This document shows, piece by piece, positions 24,617 through 32,804 of a DNA stretch of 64,000 nt. The translations under genes and the position numbers were made by a program. Position 1 is the stretch's first letter. Every line of letters starts with the position of its first letter. Origin of the DNA: an uncultured Oscillibacter sp. (GTDB taxonomy: Bacteria > Bacillota > Clostridia > Oscillospirales > Oscillospiraceae). The notes under the pieces were generated by a model. It did no database searches. It was not told the origin of the DNA and saw nothing but the letters and a program-made list of their open reading frames with translations. The stretch covers positions 1-64,000 of the forward strand of contig CAJUOD010000003.1 of the NCBI GenBank assembly GCA_910587875.1. Reading direction: 5' to 3'.

Positions 24617-24834
24617 GGAAACATAAAAGCGGTGCCGAGTTTGGTAACCTCAGCACCGCATAAAATCAACGCGGACGCACGCCTAGAAACCCCTTGCCGC
24701 TCTTGCAAAAGAGCCGGGCAATGGGTATAATAAGCCTGTGGTGTAGTTCAAGACTACTGTGCTGAGTGGCTGTTTCACTCGTACAGGGCCGCCGGGTGCG
24801 CCAACACCCTGCGGCCTGCCGCAATTATGTTTCC
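24617..24834. ncRNA. Structured dual-promoter RNA locus, copy 1
   Basis: 218-bp unit with GGAAACATAA / TTATGTTTCC ends. A minus-strand promoter outside the unit (24842-24870) would make an RNA of about 210 nt ending at a GCGGTGCTGAGG / CTCGGCACCGC-type hairpin with TTTT (near 24621). A plus-strand promoter inside (24703-24731) would make a second, overlapping RNA. Conserved internal hairpins include GTAGTTCAAGACTAC and GAGTGGCTGTTTCACTC. Neither RNA has a plausible start codon with a ribosome site. Copy 2 lies at 28290-28523. I do not recognise the family. Confidence 0.6.
24703..24731 (+). promoter_or_regulatory. Internal promoter of RNA locus copy 1
   Basis: TTGCAA (24703-24708), 17-bp spacer, TATAAT (24726-24731). 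Confidence 0.65.
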
Positions 24835-24841
24835 TTTTATG

Positions 24842-24870
24842 ATTCTACCCGATATCCGGGGAAATTGCAA
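24842..24870 (-). promoter_or_regulatory. External promoter of RNA locus copy 1
   Basis: TTGCAA (24865-24870), 17-bp spacer, TAGAAT (24842-24847), pointing into the unit. Confidence 0.6.
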
Positions 24871-24910
24871 GAATTATTTGACAGCTTTCCCCAGCCTTCC
24901 CGGGGAATGG

Positions 24911-24950
24911 AAAAGGGGGTCCCGCCGTTTTGAAACGGCGGGACCCCTTT
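24911..24950 (-). terminator. Terminator after SLH exoprotein 2
   Basis: GGGGTCCCGCCGTTT / AAACGGCGGGACCCC stem; the minus strand continues into TTTT. Confidence 0.85.
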
Positions 24951-24968
24951 CATAAACGCGGGAAGGTC

Positions 24969-26228
24969 TTACTCGGCGGCCTCAGCGGCGGCGTTGGCGG
25001 CGCGATACAGGAAGGTCACGATCTGGCCCCGGGTGCAGGTGTTCTCGGGGGAGAAGGCAGTGCCGTCCCCGGTGCCGGCGGTCACGCCGTTCTCCACGGC
25101 CCAGGCCACGGCTCCGGCGTAATCCGCCTCTTTGTCCACATCGGTGAAGGTTTTCTCACTCTCCACCTCGGGCTTCCCGGCCACGCCCCACATAAAGCCC
25201 ACGGCCATGACCCGGGTGCAGGGGGCGGAAACGTCCTGATCCTCGCCGATCAGCTTCTGCTCCACGGCCCACTTGGCGGCGGCGTCCCGGTCCGCGACGC
25301 CCTCCGCCGCACCGGGCTTGCCGTTGGCGCGCCACAGGAAGGTGATGATGTTGGAGATGGAGCAGGTGTTGGAGGGCCCGAAGGTGGTCTCGGTAGTGCC
25401 CAGGGTGATGCCCTCGGCAACGGCCCAGTCAATGGCCTTGGCGAAGGGGGAATCGGCCGCCACGTCAGTGAACTTGGGGGCGGCGGGAGTCTCAGTCTCG
25501 GCGGGGGTCTCGGGGACCTCCAGGTTCTCGGGCTTCTGCTTCTCGTCGGCGAAGGTGGCCTTGCCGGTAATGCTGGAGCCCTCGCCCACGGTGAGGGACG
25601 CGCCCTCCTCCAGGGTCAGATCGCCGTCCACATACAGGGCGCCGCCAACCTCCAGCTTCACGTCCTTGCCGAGGGTCAGGTCATGGCCGCGGACCTGGAG
25701 GGTACCCTCGACGCTCAGATCCTTGGTCAGGGCCAGGTCGTCCCCGCTGACCACCAGGGTGTTGACAGGCTCGCCGTTGGCCTCCTCAATCATCTGCTCA
25801 ACATCCTGCATGGAGCCGAAGAGGTCCCGGTTATAGGTGTCCTCGTCGGGATGCCAGATGATGAAGGTCTCGCACATCTCGGCCACGTGGTCCCAGGTGT
25901 TCTCCTGGTCCTCGAAGCTGAAGCGGCCCATGGGCACGTGGACCCACAGAACGGCGTCCGGGGCCATGATCAGCTTGCCCTCTTTGGCGATCAGCGTAGG
26001 AGTCTCGACCATGAGGGGATACTCCACCGGCTTAGGGATGGTGACTTCGCCCACGATCTTGATCGCCTCGACCTTTTCGTCCAGCACGGCGGCCAGGAAC
26101 TCCTCGAAGTCCCTCACCTCTTTGGCGTCCTTCCACAAGTCCTCCGGATTCTCGGCGGCGAAAGCGGGGACGGTCAGGCCCAGGCACATTACCAGGGCCA
26201 GAACCAGGGATAACAGCTTTTTCTTCAT
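24969..26228 (-). CDS. SLH-domain exoprotein 2
   Basis: 419 aa, paralogue of exoprotein 1: the same signal peptide (KKLLSLVLALVMCLGLTVPAFA), the same beta-rich middle with LEVGGALYVDGDLTLEEGAS, and the same SLH repeats. A 20-residue insert (PETPAETETPAAPK) before the SLH part acts as a linker. Start ATG 26228 follows TAGGAGG. It has its own promoter (26286-26314) and terminator, so the paralogues are separate units. The duplicated neighbourhood also includes the RNA locus. Confidence 0.82.
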   Translation of the reverse strand: MKKKLLSLVLALVMCLGLTVPAFAAENPEDLWKDAKEVRDFEEFLAAVLDEKVEAIKIVGEVTIPKPVEYPLMVETPTLIAKEGKLIMAPDAVLWVHVPMGRFSFEDQENTWDHVAEMCETFIIWHPDEDTYNRDLFGSMQDVEQMIEEANGEPVNTLVVSGDDLALTKDLSVEGTLQVRGHDLTLGKDVKLEVGGALYVDGDLTLEEGASLTVGEGSSITGKATFADEKQKPENLEVPETPAETETPAAPKFTDVAADSPFAKAIDWAVAEGITLGTTETTFGPSNTCSISNIITFLWRANGKPGAAEGVADRDAAAKWAVEQKLIGEDQDVSAPCTRVMAVGFMWGVAGKPEVESEKTFTDVDKEADYAGAVAWAVENGVTAGTGDGTAFSPENTCTRGQIVTFLYRAANAAAEAAE

Positions 26229-26285
26229 CTTGGTTCCTCCTAAGTTTTTCAGCCCGCCGCCTACGCGGCGGAGATATTGAAGCGC

Positions 26286-26314
26286 ATTGTACTCCTTTCT
26301 GACAGAAAATGCAA
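26286..26314 (-). promoter_or_regulatory. Promoter of SLH exoprotein 2
   Basis: TTGCAT (26309-26314), 17-bp spacer, TACAAT (26286-26291). Confidence 0.65.
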
Positions 26315-26335
26315 GTGCATTTATCACAGCAAAGC

Positions 26336-26370
26336 AAAAAAGAGCCCCGCCGTTCTCACGGCGGGGCTTT
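26336..26370 (-). terminator. Terminator after SLH exoprotein 3
   Basis: GAGCCCCGCCG / CGGCGGGGCTT stem with a T run on the minus-strand side. Confidence 0.85.
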
Positions 26371-26383
26371 CGATTTGGAAAAT

Positions 26384-27955
26384 TTACTTGGAAGCCTCGC
26401 CCTCCAGGGGGGAGGGAGCGTAGGCGGCGCGGTACAGGAAGGTCACGATCTGGCCCCGGGTGCAGGTCTTGTCGGGCTCGAAGGTGGTGCCGTCTCCGGT
26501 GCCCGCGGTGATTTCCCGCTCCACGGCCCAGGCCACGGCGGCGGCATACTCCGCGTCCTTGGCCACGTCGGTGAACTCGGCCTCGGCCTCAGCCTCGTTG
26601 CTTCCGGCGGACTTCCAGATGTACTGCATAGCCATGGCACGGGTGCAGGGGGCATCCAGATTCTCGTCCTCGGCGATGAGCTCCTGCTCCACGGCCCACT
26701 TGGCGGCGGCGTCCCGGTCCTTCACGCCCTCAGCCGCGCCGGGCTTGCCGTTGGCGCGCCACAGGAAGGTCAGGATATGGGAGACGGTGCAGGTGTCGGA
26801 GGGGCCGAAGGTGGTTTCGGTCTTGCCGGTGGTGATGCCCTCTTCCACGGCCCAGTCAATGGCCTTGGCGAAGGGGGAGGTGGGGGCCACGTCGGTGAAC
26901 TTGGGGGCGGCGGGAGTCTCTTCCTTGCCCTCGGCGGGCTCCTCGGTCCGGGCGCCGGGCTTCACGTTCTGGACCTGGTCCACGTTTTTCTTGGCGTCAT
27001 AGGTCTCAGAGGCGTCGTAGTTGAATTCCAGCTCCGTGGTGATCTTGTCGCTCTTGGGGATGAACCAGATGGCGCCGTCCAGGCTCATGGTGCACTCGGC
27101 CAGGACGGTGGCTCCCTCGGGGGCCTTCTCCGCCACGTCCAGCTTGCCGTCCTTCTCAAAGAAGACTCGGGTTCCGCAGTTGTTGGCGTCGGGCTTGATG
27201 TCCTCGCCCTTCATTTTTTTGTTGGATCCGTTGTAGACCACTTTGCAGTCAATGTTGGGTCCCACGCCCGCGTCGCCTTCCTTGGTGGCCATTTTGTAGT
27301 CCCAGCGGGAGGCGAAGTATACGCCGTTCTCGTCGGGCTTCAGCACGGTGCGGATTTCCTTGGTCTCGTCGGTGACGCCTTTGCAGTCCTTGAAGTCCTG
27401 GATCAGCTGGACGGAGCCCGCGGGGGCCTCGGCCTGCTCCTGAGCGGCGGCGTCCAGGGGGAAGGCGTCCACGTTGCTGGCGTCTTCCGGCTTGGCGTCC
27501 TTATACTGGAATTTCACGGCCATTTCCAGGTCGTCGGTCTTGGGCATGGCGATGACGGTCCAGTTCTCCAGGTCCACCTTGAACTTGGCGATCTTTTCCG
27601 CGTCGTCCGGGGCGCTCTCGGTGCTGGTCTCCACCTTGCCCTTCAGCTCAAAGACGCTGACCTTCACTTCCTTCAGGCCGTCCAGCTTCAGGTCCTTGGT
27701 CTTGACCTTGTAGTCCTCTCCCTTGTAGGTGACGGTGAGGCTGATGTTTTCCACGTCATACTTCCAGGGGGAGATGTAGTAGCCGCCCTCTACGTCCACA
27801 TAGGTGGCGGTTCCCTTGCCGTCGTCCACGCCCTCGGTCTGGAAGTCGTGCTTGACCTTCATTTCCTTGGCCTGGTAGATGGTGCTGGCGTACGCCGCCG
27901 GGATCATGGCGCAGATCATGGCCAGCGTGAGAAACAGGGACAAAAATTTTTTCAT
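26384..27955 (-). CDS. SLH-domain exoprotein 3
   Basis: 523 aa. Signal peptide KKFLSLFLTLAMICAMIPAAYA. The first 330 residues are unlike exoproteins 1 and 2 and consist of charged, Lys-rich beta-like segments repeating a FKVDLENWTVIAMPKTDDLE-like pattern. The C-terminal 190 residues are closely related SLH repeats (FTDVAPTSPFAKAIDWAVEE, GTTFEPDKTCTRGQIVTFLY). The SLH module has thus been joined to a different surface domain. Start ATG 27955 follows ATGGAGG. The promoter is at 28018-28046. Ligand or function unknown. Confidence 0.82.
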   Translation of the reverse strand: MKKFLSLFLTLAMICAMIPAAYASTIYQAKEMKVKHDFQTEGVDDGKGTATYVDVEGGYYISPWKYDVENISLTVTYKGEDYKVKTKDLKLDGLKEVKVSVFELKGKVETSTESAPDDAEKIAKFKVDLENWTVIAMPKTDDLEMAVKFQYKDAKPEDASNVDAFPLDAAAQEQAEAPAGSVQLIQDFKDCKGVTDETKEIRTVLKPDENGVYFASRWDYKMATKEGDAGVGPNIDCKVVYNGSNKKMKGEDIKPDANNCGTRVFFEKDGKLDVAEKAPEGATVLAECTMSLDGAIWFIPKSDKITTELEFNYDASETYDAKKNVDQVQNVKPGARTEEPAEGKEETPAAPKFTDVAPTSPFAKAIDWAVEEGITTGKTETTFGPSDTCTVSHILTFLWRANGKPGAAEGVKDRDAAAKWAVEQELIAEDENLDAPCTRAMAMQYIWKSAGSNEAEAEAEFTDVAKDAEYAAAVAWAVEREITAGTGDGTTFEPDKTCTRGQIVTFLYRAAYAPSPLEGEASK

Positions 27956-28017
27956 TGGTATGCCTCCATTCGGTTTTGGGGGGCGTTCCGCCGGTATCCC
28001 ATATGTAAAGTACCCTC

Positions 28018-28046
28018 AGTATAGCACCAAAAACTGTCAGTTTCAA
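28018..28046 (-). promoter_or_regulatory. Promoter of SLH exoprotein 3, with upstream palindrome
   Basis: TTGAAA (28041-28046), 17-bp spacer, TATACT (28018-28023) with TGC before it (extended -10). A perfect CAAACGTTTG palindrome at 28066-28075, upstream of the -35, is a candidate LacI/CcpA-type site. Confidence 0.55.
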
Positions 28047-28130
28047 CTTGCCCCTTGCCGAAATACAAACGTTTGCATTGTATAGTTTTACGATATTTCC
28101 CGGGTTTTTTGCGAAGCCTTCCTCCGGTGA

Positions 28131-28164
28131 AAAGGCCCCCGCGCCTCACGGCGCGGGGGCCTTT
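28131..28164. terminator. Isolated bidirectional terminator-like hairpin
   Basis: AAAAGGCCCCCGCGCC / GGCGCGGGGGCCTTTT. It lies in a 670-bp gene-free stretch (27956-28624) that otherwise holds the exoprotein 3 promoter and RNA locus copy 2. It could end the RNA from locus copy 2. Confidence 0.75.
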
Positions 28165-28289
28165 TGCGGATCGAGCCGGCCCCTGGGGCGGGACCTCCGG
28201 CGGGGCGCGCCCGCCGGGGAGGGAGGAAAGGGGATGGCGGGGGGAACCGCCAGGTGTGTGGGACCTCCCCCTCCGGTTGGGCGTCCGCC

Positions 28290-28523
28290 GGAAACATAAA
28301 AGCGGCGCCGAGTCCCAAGAACTCAGCGCCGCCTAAGAGCATGCGAACGCACGGCTTTACCGCCCTATTCCGCGTCCTTGCTATCCACCCTTGCAAAAGG
28401 GTGGGGGAATGGGTATAATAAAGCCCGTGGTGCAGTTCAAACTGCTGTGCTGAGTGGTACGGACACTCGTACAGGGCTGTCGGGCGCTGTCCACGCCCGG
28501 CGGCCTGCCGCATTCATGTTTCC
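28290..28523. ncRNA. Structured dual-promoter RNA locus, copy 2
   Basis: 234 bp, same plan as copy 1: GGAAACAT ends, terminator-like GCGGCGCTGAG / CTCGGCGCCGC hairpin followed by TTTT on the minus strand, external minus promoter TTGCAA-17-TACAAT (28531-28559) and internal plus promoter TTGCAA-17-TATAAT (28391-28419). Sequence is best conserved around GTTCAAACTGCTGTGCTGAG and CACTCGTACAGGG; loops differ and stems show compensating changes (for example GTAG/CTAC against GCAG/CTGC), which supports RNA function. No ORF. Confidence 0.6.
28391..28419 (+). promoter_or_regulatory. Internal promoter of RNA locus copy 2
   Basis: TTGCAA (28391-28396), 17-bp spacer, TATAAT (28414-28419). Confidence 0.65.
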
Positions 28524-28530
28524 GTCCTCT

Positions 28531-28559
28531 ATTGTAACCCGGATTTTCCCAAATTGCAA
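28531..28559 (-). promoter_or_regulatory. External promoter of RNA locus copy 2
   Basis: TTGCAA (28554-28559), 17-bp spacer, TACAAT (28531-28536). Confidence 0.6.
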
Positions 28560-28584
28560 GGGGTTTCGCCAAAGTCCCCAAAAT

Positions 28585-28620
28585 GCCCCGCCCGTCCTTC
28601 AGGACGGGCGGGGCCGTTTT
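28585..28620. terminator. Terminator after the serA-like gene
   Basis: GCCCCGCCCGTCC / GGACGGGCGGGGC stem with T-rich sequence on both sides. Confidence 0.8.
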
Positions 28621-28624
28621 TTCT

Positions 28625-29533
28625 TCAGAAGCCCTCTACAATGTCCACCAGCTCCTGTCCGATGCGCTTCTGGGCCTCCTTGGTCCCCGCGCCGATGTGG
28701 GGCGTGCAGGAGACTGCCGGGTGGGTGGCCAGGGCCCAGTTGGGGTCCTTCTCGCTCATCCACACGTCCAGGCCCGCCGCCCGGACCTTGCCGGACTCCA
28801 GGGCCTCCAGCAGGGCCGCCTCGTCCACGTTGCTCCCCCGGGAGACGTTGACGATCACCACCCCGTCCTTCATCTTCGCCAGGGACTCCCGGTCCACCAG
28901 GGCCTTGGACCCGCCGGGGGCGCAGAGGATCAGCACGTCGCTGCCCGCCAGCAGCTCGTCCATGGAGACGAATTTCATGGTCTCGCACTCACAGCCCTCG
29001 GGCTTGCTGCGGTGGACGGTGGAGAGGACCTTCATGCCCAGGGCCTGGCACTTGGCCCCCGTCAATTGGCCGATGCGGCCGTAGCCGATGACACCGGCGG
29101 TCTTCCCGGAGAGCTCGAAGCCCTTGGAGTAGGCCTTCTTCTCCCACTTGTGCTCCCGCATGGTGTGCCCCGCGATGGAGATGTTCCGGGCGCAGGAGAA
29201 GAGGAGGGCCATGGCCAGCTCCGCCACGGCGTTGGAGGAGGCCCGGGGCGTGTTCCGCACGGCAATGCCCGCCGTCTCGGCATAGGGAATGGCGATGTTG
29301 TCCATGCCCACCCCGGCCCGGATGATGAGCTTCAGGCGGCCACCTTTCGCCGCGTCAATCTGGGGCTCTTTGATTTTGGTTGCGGAGCGGATGATGACGG
29401 CGTCGAAGTCCCGCAGGGCGGGGCCCAGGGCGTCGGGCTCATAGAACTGCTCCACCACCTCATAGCCGTCCTCCCGGAGCTTCGCCACGGCGGAGGCGTC
29501 CATGCCGTCGGTGACCAATACGCGCTTTAACAT
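28625..29533 (-). CDS. serA: D-3-phosphoglycerate dehydrogenase (short form)
   Basis: 302 aa; a D-2-hydroxyacid dehydrogenase with NAD-binding VIGYGRIGQLTGAKCQALGM, the substrate/catalytic Arg segment LKLIIRAGVGMDNI, DGVVIVNVSRGS, and a C-terminal AVSCTPHIGAGT holding the catalytic His. It lacks the ACT/ASB regulatory domain of long SerA, so it should not be serine-inhibited. With serC upstream on the same strand it converts 3-phosphoglycerate to phosphohydroxypyruvate for serine synthesis. Start ATG 29533 follows AAGGGGA. Confidence 0.88.
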   Translation of the reverse strand: MLKRVLVTDGMDASAVAKLREDGYEVVEQFYEPDALGPALRDFDAVIIRSATKIKEPQIDAAKGGRLKLIIRAGVGMDNIAIPYAETAGIAVRNTPRASSNAVAELAMALLFSCARNISIAGHTMREHKWEKKAYSKGFELSGKTAGVIGYGRIGQLTGAKCQALGMKVLSTVHRSKPEGCECETMKFVSMDELLAGSDVLILCAPGGSKALVDRESLAKMKDGVVIVNVSRGSNVDEAALLEALESGKVRAAGLDVWMSEKDPNWALATHPAVSCTPHIGAGTKEAQKRIGQELVDIVEGF

Positions 29534-29624
29534 GATAAATTCCCCTTTCATTCGTTCTCGGTGCACCCCAGGGGCACCGACAGCGCAAGGGTTCACGCCC
29601 ATTGGGGGATGGGCGGCGCCGGGT

Positions 29625-29698
29625 AAATGGCCGGCAGCGGGCTGCCGGCCCCACAGAAGCCCTCCTGTGGGGCCCGGTCCCCTGACCGGGCCATTTCC
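29625..29698. repeat. Palindromic intergenic repeat, family 2
   Basis: AAATGGCCGGCAGC...GACCGGGCCATTTCC, in the serA-serC gap. The arrangement is the same as at 15551. Confidence 0.85.
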
Positions 29699-29727
29699 TC
29701 CTGTCTCATCCTTTCTGTCCTGATATC

Positions 29728-30816
29728 TTACTGGTGCTCCTGCTCATATTTTTTCAGGAACTCCACCAACGCCTCCACGCCCTCCTTGGGCATGGCGTTG
29801 TAGATGGAGGCCCGGAGGCCGCCTACGCTCTTGTGGCCCTTGAGATTGTCGAAGCCCGCTTCCTTGCTGGCCGCCACCACGTCCGCGTCCTGCTCTTTGC
29901 TGGGCGTGACAAAGGGTACGTTCATGAGGGAGCGGTCCTCTTTCCGGACGGCCCCGGTGAAGAGCTTGGACTGGTCCAGGAAGTCGTACAGGATGCCCGC
30001 CTTTTCCACGTTCCGCTTGTGCATCGCCTCCAGGCCGCCGTTCTCCAGGAGGTACTTGAAGACCTTCCCGCAGCAGTAGATGGCCCAGCAGTTGGGGGTG
30101 TTGTACAGGGAGTCGTTGTCCGCGTGGGTCTTGTAGCTCATATAGGTGGGCACGAATTTCGGCAGGTCGTCCCGGATCAGGTCCTCCCGGATGATCACAA
30201 TCGCCATGCCCGCCGGGCCCACGTTCTTCTGCACGCCGCCCCAAATGAGGCCGTACTTGGAAACGTCGCAGGGCCGGGAGAGGAACATGCTAGACTGGTC
30301 GGACACCAGAACCTTCCCCTTGGTGTTGGGGAGTTGGAAATAGGTGGTTCCGTTGATGGTCTCGTTTTCGCAGATATAGACGTAGTCCGCGTTGTCCGGG
30401 ATGTCCAGGTCCGAGCAGTCGGGGATATAGGAGAAGTTCTTGTCGGCGGAGGAGGCCACGATCTTGACCTCGCCGTATTTCTTCGCCTCGGCGATGGCCT
30501 TCTTGGACCAGGCGCCGGTCTCCACGTAGCACCCCACCCCGTTTTTCATCAGGTTCATGGGCACCATGGCGAACTGGACGGTGCCGCCGCCCTGGATGAA
30601 GAGGACCTTGTAGTTGTCGGGAATGCCCATGAGCTTCCGAAGGTCCGCCTCCGCCTCGTCCCGGATCTGCTGGAAGACCTTGGACCGGTGGCTCATCTCC
30701 ATGACGCACATGCCGCTCTGGCGGTAGTTCATCATCTCGGCGGCGATCTCCTCCAGCACGGGCTCGGGCATCATGGCGGGGCCGGCGGAGAAGTTATAGG
30801 TGCGGCCGTATTTCAT
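29728..30816 (-). CDS. serC: Phosphoserine aminotransferase
   Basis: 362 aa, normal SerC length. It converts phosphohydroxypyruvate and glutamate to phosphoserine with PLP. Signatures: NFSAGPAMMPEPVLEE at the N-terminus, FIQGGGTVQFAM, and the PLP-lysine/binding segment around GVQKNVGPAG (W-G-x-x-x-K-N-x-G-P). The C-terminal SVGGLRASIYNAMP is typical. Start at ATG 30816 (MKYGRTYNFSAG), with GGAGGAAC upstream. A promoter at 30880-30908 drives serC then serA. Confidence 0.96.
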   Translation of the reverse strand: MKYGRTYNFSAGPAMMPEPVLEEIAAEMMNYRQSGMCVMEMSHRSKVFQQIRDEAEADLRKLMGIPDNYKVLFIQGGGTVQFAMVPMNLMKNGVGCYVETGAWSKKAIAEAKKYGEVKIVASSADKNFSYIPDCSDLDIPDNADYVYICENETINGTTYFQLPNTKGKVLVSDQSSMFLSRPCDVSKYGLIWGGVQKNVGPAGMAIVIIREDLIRDDLPKFVPTYMSYKTHADNDSLYNTPNCWAIYCCGKVFKYLLENGGLEAMHKRNVEKAGILYDFLDQSKLFTGAVRKEDRSLMNVPFVTPSKEQDADVVAASKEAGFDNLKGHKSVGGLRASIYNAMPKEGVEALVEFLKKYEQEHQ

Positions 30817-30879
30817 AGCGTGTTCCTCCATTCAAAATTTCACAAAATCCGCCCCTCTCGGGGCCGCTTTCCTGGCAAT

Positions 30880-30908
30880 AGTATACAGGATTATTTTGCC
30901 AGAATCAA
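30880..30908 (-). promoter_or_regulatory. serC-serA promoter
   Basis: TTGATT (30903-30908), 17-bp spacer, TATACT (30880-30885). Confidence 0.65.
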
Positions 30909-30962
30909 CCACATTCCCAAATTTTCTGAAAAAAGGTATACCTTTCTTTTCCCGCCCCCCGC

Positions 30963-30991
30963 TTGCATTCCCTCAAAAAACCCGGTATACT
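30963..30991 (+). promoter_or_regulatory. Promoter of the ClC-type channel gene
   Basis: TTGCAT (30963-30968), 17-bp spacer, TATACT (30986-30991), divergent from serC. Confidence 0.65.
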
Positions 30992-31043
30992 GTGTTAAGA
31001 ACGCGTTAAGAACCTCCGCTTCCGGCGGGGGAGGAGGAACGGT

Positions 31044-32363
31044 ATGATATGGGAACGCATCCGGCAGGACCTCCGGGTCCGGTGGGGGCTGACGGCGCTC
31101 TACGCCCGGGCCCTGGGGAAGTGGTTGCTGCTGGCCACGGCGGCGGGGGTCTCCTGCGGCTTGGTGGGCACGGCCTTCCACGTGGCGGTGGAGACCGTCA
31201 CGGAGCTCCGGGGGGAGTACCCCTGGCTGCTGTATCTCCTGCCCCTGGCGGGCCTTGCCATCGTGGGGCTCTACAAGCTGCTGGGCACCGAGGGCCAGGG
31301 GACCAACGACATCTTCAACGAGGTCCATGACGGGGGGAACATCTCCATCCTGCTGGTGCCCGCCATCTTCCTGGGCACGGTCTTAACCCACCTGTGCGGC
31401 GGCTCCGCCGGGCGGGAGGGGGCGGCCCTCCAGATGGGGGGCTCCTTGGGCTACCGGGTGGGGCGGCTCTTCGGCTTTGACGAGCGGGACCTGCGCATCG
31501 CCACCACCACGGGCATGGCGGCCTTCTTCACCGCCCTCTTCGGCACGCCCCTGGCGGCGGCGGTGTTCTCCATCGCCGTGGTCAGCGTGGACGCCTTCTA
31601 CCACGCCGCCTTTTTCCCCGCCCTCATCGGGGCCCTGGAGGCCTACGGCGTGTCCCGCCTCTTCGGCGTGGCCCCCACGTCCTTCGCCGTGGAGGCCCCG
31701 GGCCTGTCCGCCGGGCTTTTGATTCGGGCGGGAGTGCTGGCGGGGCTGTGCGGCGTGCTCTCGGTGGTCTTCTGCGGGACCATCCGCCTGACGGAGCGCC
31801 AGCTCCACAAGCGGATTCCCTGCCCCTGGCTCCGGGTCTTCGCCGGGGGCTGCGCCGTCATTGTGCTGACATGGATTTGCGGGACCACGGATTACAACGG
31901 CGCGGGCATGCAGGTCATCGCCGCCGCCGTGGAGCAGGGAAGCGTCCGGCCCGAGGCCTTCCTGCTGAAAATTGTTTTCACCGCCGTCACCCTGGGAGCG
32001 GGGTTCAAGGGCGGGGAGGTGGTGCCCTCCTTCTTCGTGGGGGCGGCCTTCGGCTGTGCCGCGGGGCCTGTGCTGGGGCTTCCGGCGGGCTTCGCCGGGG
32101 CCCTGGGGCTGGTGTCCGTCTTCTGCGGGGCCACCAACTGCCCCCTGGCCTCCATCGCCCTGGCGATTGAGCTGTTCGGAAGCGGCGGCCTGCTGTACTA
32201 CGCCCTGGCCTGCTGCGTCAGCTACGTCCTCTCCGGCTACGGGGGGCTGTACTCCAGCCAGACGATTCTCCACTCTAAGCTGAAGGGGCGGTATATCAAC
32301 GTACATACCAACGACGGGCCGGTGGAGAACGACGTGCCGGCAGAAGCGAATCTCCCCCTGTAG
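31044..32363 (+). CDS. ClC-family chloride channel or antiporter
   Basis: 439 aa with about ten hydrophobic segments. The ClC signature GSAGREGAALQMG (residues 120-132) carries the gating glutamate (Glu125). GAGFKGGEVVPSFFVGAAFG near residue 320 is the second selectivity-filter loop. It moves chloride or fluoride-like anions across the membrane, by channel or proton exchange. No CBS domains follow. Start ATG 31044 follows GGAGGAGGAACGG. Its stop codon lies in a family 3 palindrome. Whether channel or exchanger cannot be decided here. Confidence 0.9.
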   Translation: MIWERIRQDLRVRWGLTALYARALGKWLLLATAAGVSCGLVGTAFHVAVETVTELRGEYPWLLYLLPLAGLAIVGLYKLLGTEGQGTNDIFNEVHDGGNISILLVPAIFLGTVLTHLCGGSAGREGAALQMGGSLGYRVGRLFGFDERDLRIATTTGMAAFFTALFGTPLAAAVFSIAVVSVDAFYHAAFFPALIGALEAYGVSRLFGVAPTSFAVEAPGLSAGLLIRAGVLAGLCGVLSVVFCGTIRLTERQLHKRIPCPWLRVFAGGCAVIVLTWICGTTDYNGAGMQVIAAAVEQGSVRPEAFLLKIVFTAVTLGAGFKGGEVVPSFFVGAAFGCAAGPVLGLPAGFAGALGLVSVFCGATNCPLASIALAIELFGSGGLLYYALACCVSYVLSGYGGLYSSQTILHSKLKGRYINVHTNDGPVENDVPAEANLPL

Positions 32364-32390
32364 GGGCGGACCTATGTGTCCGCCCGCCCC
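32361..32390. repeat. Short palindromic repeat, family 3 (diverged)
   Basis: TAGGGGCGGACCTATGTGTC then CGCCCGCCCC; it supplies the stop codon of the ClC gene and reaches into the 3' end of the gene at 32372. Confidence 0.6.
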
Positions 32391-32770
32391 GGCGCTCTGT
32401 CCTGCCCCTCAAACACCCGCTTCGCCGCGAAGACGGCGTTCAGCACCCTGGGGAAGCCCGTATAGGGGACGCACTGGAGAAGCGTCTCCACAACCTTCTC
32501 CGGCGAAAGGCCCACGTTCAGGGCGGCGTTAAGATGTACCTCCAGCTGGGGCTCACAGCCTCCGGCGGTGAGGAGGCTCGCCAGGGTAATCATCTCCCGC
32601 TCCTCCAGGCTCAGCCCCGGGCGGGCGTAGACGTCCCCAAAGGCAAACTCGGCGATGTACCGCCCCAGGTCCGGCGCGACGCCCTCCAGGGAGCGTATGA
32701 CCGTCTCGCCTCCGCCGCCGTCGATTCTGTCCAGCAGCTCCATGCCCCGTTCAAACCGTGTCTGTTCCAT
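32372..32770 (-). CDS. Carboxymuconolactone decarboxylase-family protein
   Basis: 132 aa, the size of single-domain CMD proteins. PDLGRYIAEFAFGDVYARPG and SLEEREMITLASLLTAGGCE-PQLEVHLNAALN follow the family; the AhpD-type CxxC pair is missing (one Cys, at GGCEPQ), so peroxiredoxin-reductase activity is doubtful. It is transcribed divergently from a MerR regulator through a 19-bp-spaced promoter, so it is the likely target. Start ATG 32770 follows AGGAGG. Probably a small redox or detoxification enzyme; the substrate is unknown. Confidence 0.85.
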   Translation of the reverse strand: MEQTRFERGMELLDRIDGGGGETVIRSLEGVAPDLGRYIAEFAFGDVYARPGLSLEEREMITLASLLTAGGCEPQLEVHLNAALNVGLSPEKVVETLLQCVPYTGFPRVLNAVFAAKRVFEGQDRAPGRADT

Positions 32771-32804
32771 GCTTGCGTTACCTCCTGAAATCAATTGTAA
32801 CTGG

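Noticed and set aside
24617..24834. RNA locus as 6S RNA, SRP RNA or tmRNA
   Set aside because: The SRP GGAAGGAAGC loop and tmRNA tRNA-like ends are absent, and two copies with an internal opposite promoter do not fit 6S RNA. Left unnamed.
24617..28523. The two RNA loci as type I toxin genes
   Set aside because: Neither strand has a start codon with a ribosome site and a hydrophobic short ORF.
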